The position numbers and the translations under genes are program-made. The notes under the pieces were generated by a model. The model ran no database searches and was not told the origin of the DNA. It saw only the letters and a program-made list of their open reading frames with translations. Positions 31,994 through 32,225 of a stretch of 32,225 nt of DNA are shown here, piece by piece (position 1 is the stretch's first letter; every line of letters starts with the position of its first letter). The stretch is taken from the NCBI GenBank assembly GCA_002402325.1, contig DHFQ01000141.1:1-32225 (forward strand), in the 5' to 3' direction. This DNA comes from Candidatus Aminicenantes bacterium UBA4820 (lineage in GTDB: Bacteria; Acidobacteriota; UBA4820).

Positions 31994-32078
31994 GACCACA
32001 ATCAATTTTGTGGTCAGCCCCAATCCCTCACACCCTCCTTTTTTAAAAAGCCCGCTTTCCCAAAGCGGGCTTTAATTT
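31994..32078 (+). ncRNA. Candidate small RNA B (5' hairpin, C-rich middle, terminator)
   Basis: The predicted transcript is about 85 nt. GACCACAA (31994-32001) pairs perfectly with UUGUGGUC (32008-32015) around a six-base loop, so the hairpin starts at the first base. The middle is C-rich and unpaired, with GCCCC, CCCUC and CACCCUCC (32031-32038), complementary to GGAGG ribosome binding sites. It ends with the GCCCGCTTT/AAAGCGGGC terminator. RNA A shares the GACCAC start but has a different paired partner, so base pairing is kept while sequence changes. The region lies between the M1-like gene and tRNA-Ser. Confidence 0.55.
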
Positions 32079-32079
32079 T
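32050..32079 (+). terminator. Rho-independent terminator of small RNA B
   Basis: GCCCGCTTT at 32050-32058 pairs with AAAGCGGGC at 32062-32070 around a three-base loop, followed by TTTAATTTT on the plus strand. An A-run precedes it, so it could also work on the minus strand. It may also stop read-through from the M1-like gene. Confidence 0.85.
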
Positions 32080-32098
32080 ATAACTATGGTATTATAAT
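32071..32098 (+). promoter_or_regulatory. Promoter of tRNA-Ser
   Basis: TATAAT at 32093-32098 lies ten bases before the tRNA. TTTAAT at 32071-32076 gives a 16-base spacer as a weak -35 box. That box overlaps the T-tract of the preceding terminator. Confidence 0.5.
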
Positions 32099-32107
32099 AA
32101 CATTTTA

Positions 32108-32197
32108 GGAGAGATGGCCGAGAGGTCGAAGGCGCCTGACTCGAAATCAGGTTTACGGGCAACCGTAACGGGGGTTCGAATCCCTCTCTCTCCGCCA
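32108..32197 (+). tRNA. tRNA-Ser (anticodon CGA), with encoded CCA
   Basis: The acceptor arms GGAGAGA (32108-32114) and TCTCTCC (32187-32193) pair fully, followed by discriminator G and an encoded CCA at 32195-32197. The anticodon stem CCTGA/TCAGG encloses loop CTCGAAA, giving anticodon CGA at 32142-32144, which reads serine codon UCG. A long variable arm (ACGG/CCGT) and the TTCGAAT T-loop are present, as expected for a class II serine tRNA. Confidence 0.97.
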
Positions 32198-32210
32198 CTA
32201 TCTCAAAGAA

Positions 32211-32223
32211 GGGGTTTCACCCC
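32211..32223 (+). terminator. Possible tRNA terminator, cut by window end
   Basis: GGGG at 32211-32214 can pair with CCCC at 32220-32223 around a five-base loop, 14 bases after the tRNA. The expected T-run would lie beyond the window, so the call cannot be completed. Confidence 0.35.
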
Positions 32224-32225
32224 CT

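Noticed and set aside
1..32225. CRISPR array, insertion sequence or prophage
   Set aside because: No spaced direct repeats, transposase, integrase or phage structural genes are visible.

Overview
The window comes from an AT-rich (low-GC) bacterial chromosome, almost certainly of a diderm (Gram-negative-type) organism. The evidence is two envelope lipoproteins with lipoboxes (an MltD-like transglycosylase and RlpA), an LpxH-like phosphoesterase, a secreted protein with a probable outer-membrane beta-barrel end, and periplasmic proteins with signal peptides. Shine-Dalgarno sites of GGAGG type are common. I cannot name the phylum from sequence alone; housekeeping genes mixed with poorly characterised secreted proteins suggest a sparsely sampled lineage.

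Layout. (1) 1-1142, plus strand: the end of a DoxX-type membrane protein and a rubrerythrin-VIT1 fusion. (2) 7477-1232, minus strand: an envelope operon with a TPR membrane protein, MltD-like lytic transglycosylase, small membrane protein, RlpA, LpxH-like phosphoesterase and a secreted DUF4412-like protein. (3) 7664-11267, plus strand: an accessory-looking block with an RNase J-like beta-CASP nuclease translationally coupled to a DnaE-like protein whose polymerase active site is gone, followed by a PD-(D/E)XK nuclease-like protein. A 395-bp non-coding stretch follows. (4) 13595-11663: hslV-hslU, divergent from ksgA (13644-14435). (5) 29045-14427, minus strand: a tightly packed run of twelve genes (rpiB, mrp, holB, a large secreted protein, an MgtC/DUF4010 membrane protein, prfA, oppB-like, oppC-like, holA, speA, a double-CAP protein, tpiA). 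(6) 29353-31860, plus strand: a secreted M1-peptidase-like protein lacking the HExxH zinc site. (7) 32108-32197: tRNA-Ser(CGA).

The least expected signal is non-coding. Two intergenic regions on opposite strands, flanking the M1-like gene (about 29173-29081 minus and 31994-32078 plus), share a near-identical promoter and 5' end. Each can be read as a roughly 85-93-nt small RNA: a 5' hairpin starting at the predicted +1, a C-rich single-stranded middle with CCCUCC motifs complementary to Shine-Dalgarno sites, and a Rho-independent terminator. The promoter block carries a sigma-54-like -24/-12 signature, best in the minus-strand copy, where an inverted repeat is centred about 80 bp upstream. 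The plus-strand copy also fits a sigma-70 promoter. I regard this as a candidate undescribed small-RNA family.

The other main lead is the coupled RNase J-like nuclease and inactive C-family polymerase. With the M1-like gene, the window holds two clear pseudoenzymes, and a third degenerate domain sits in the double-CAP protein.
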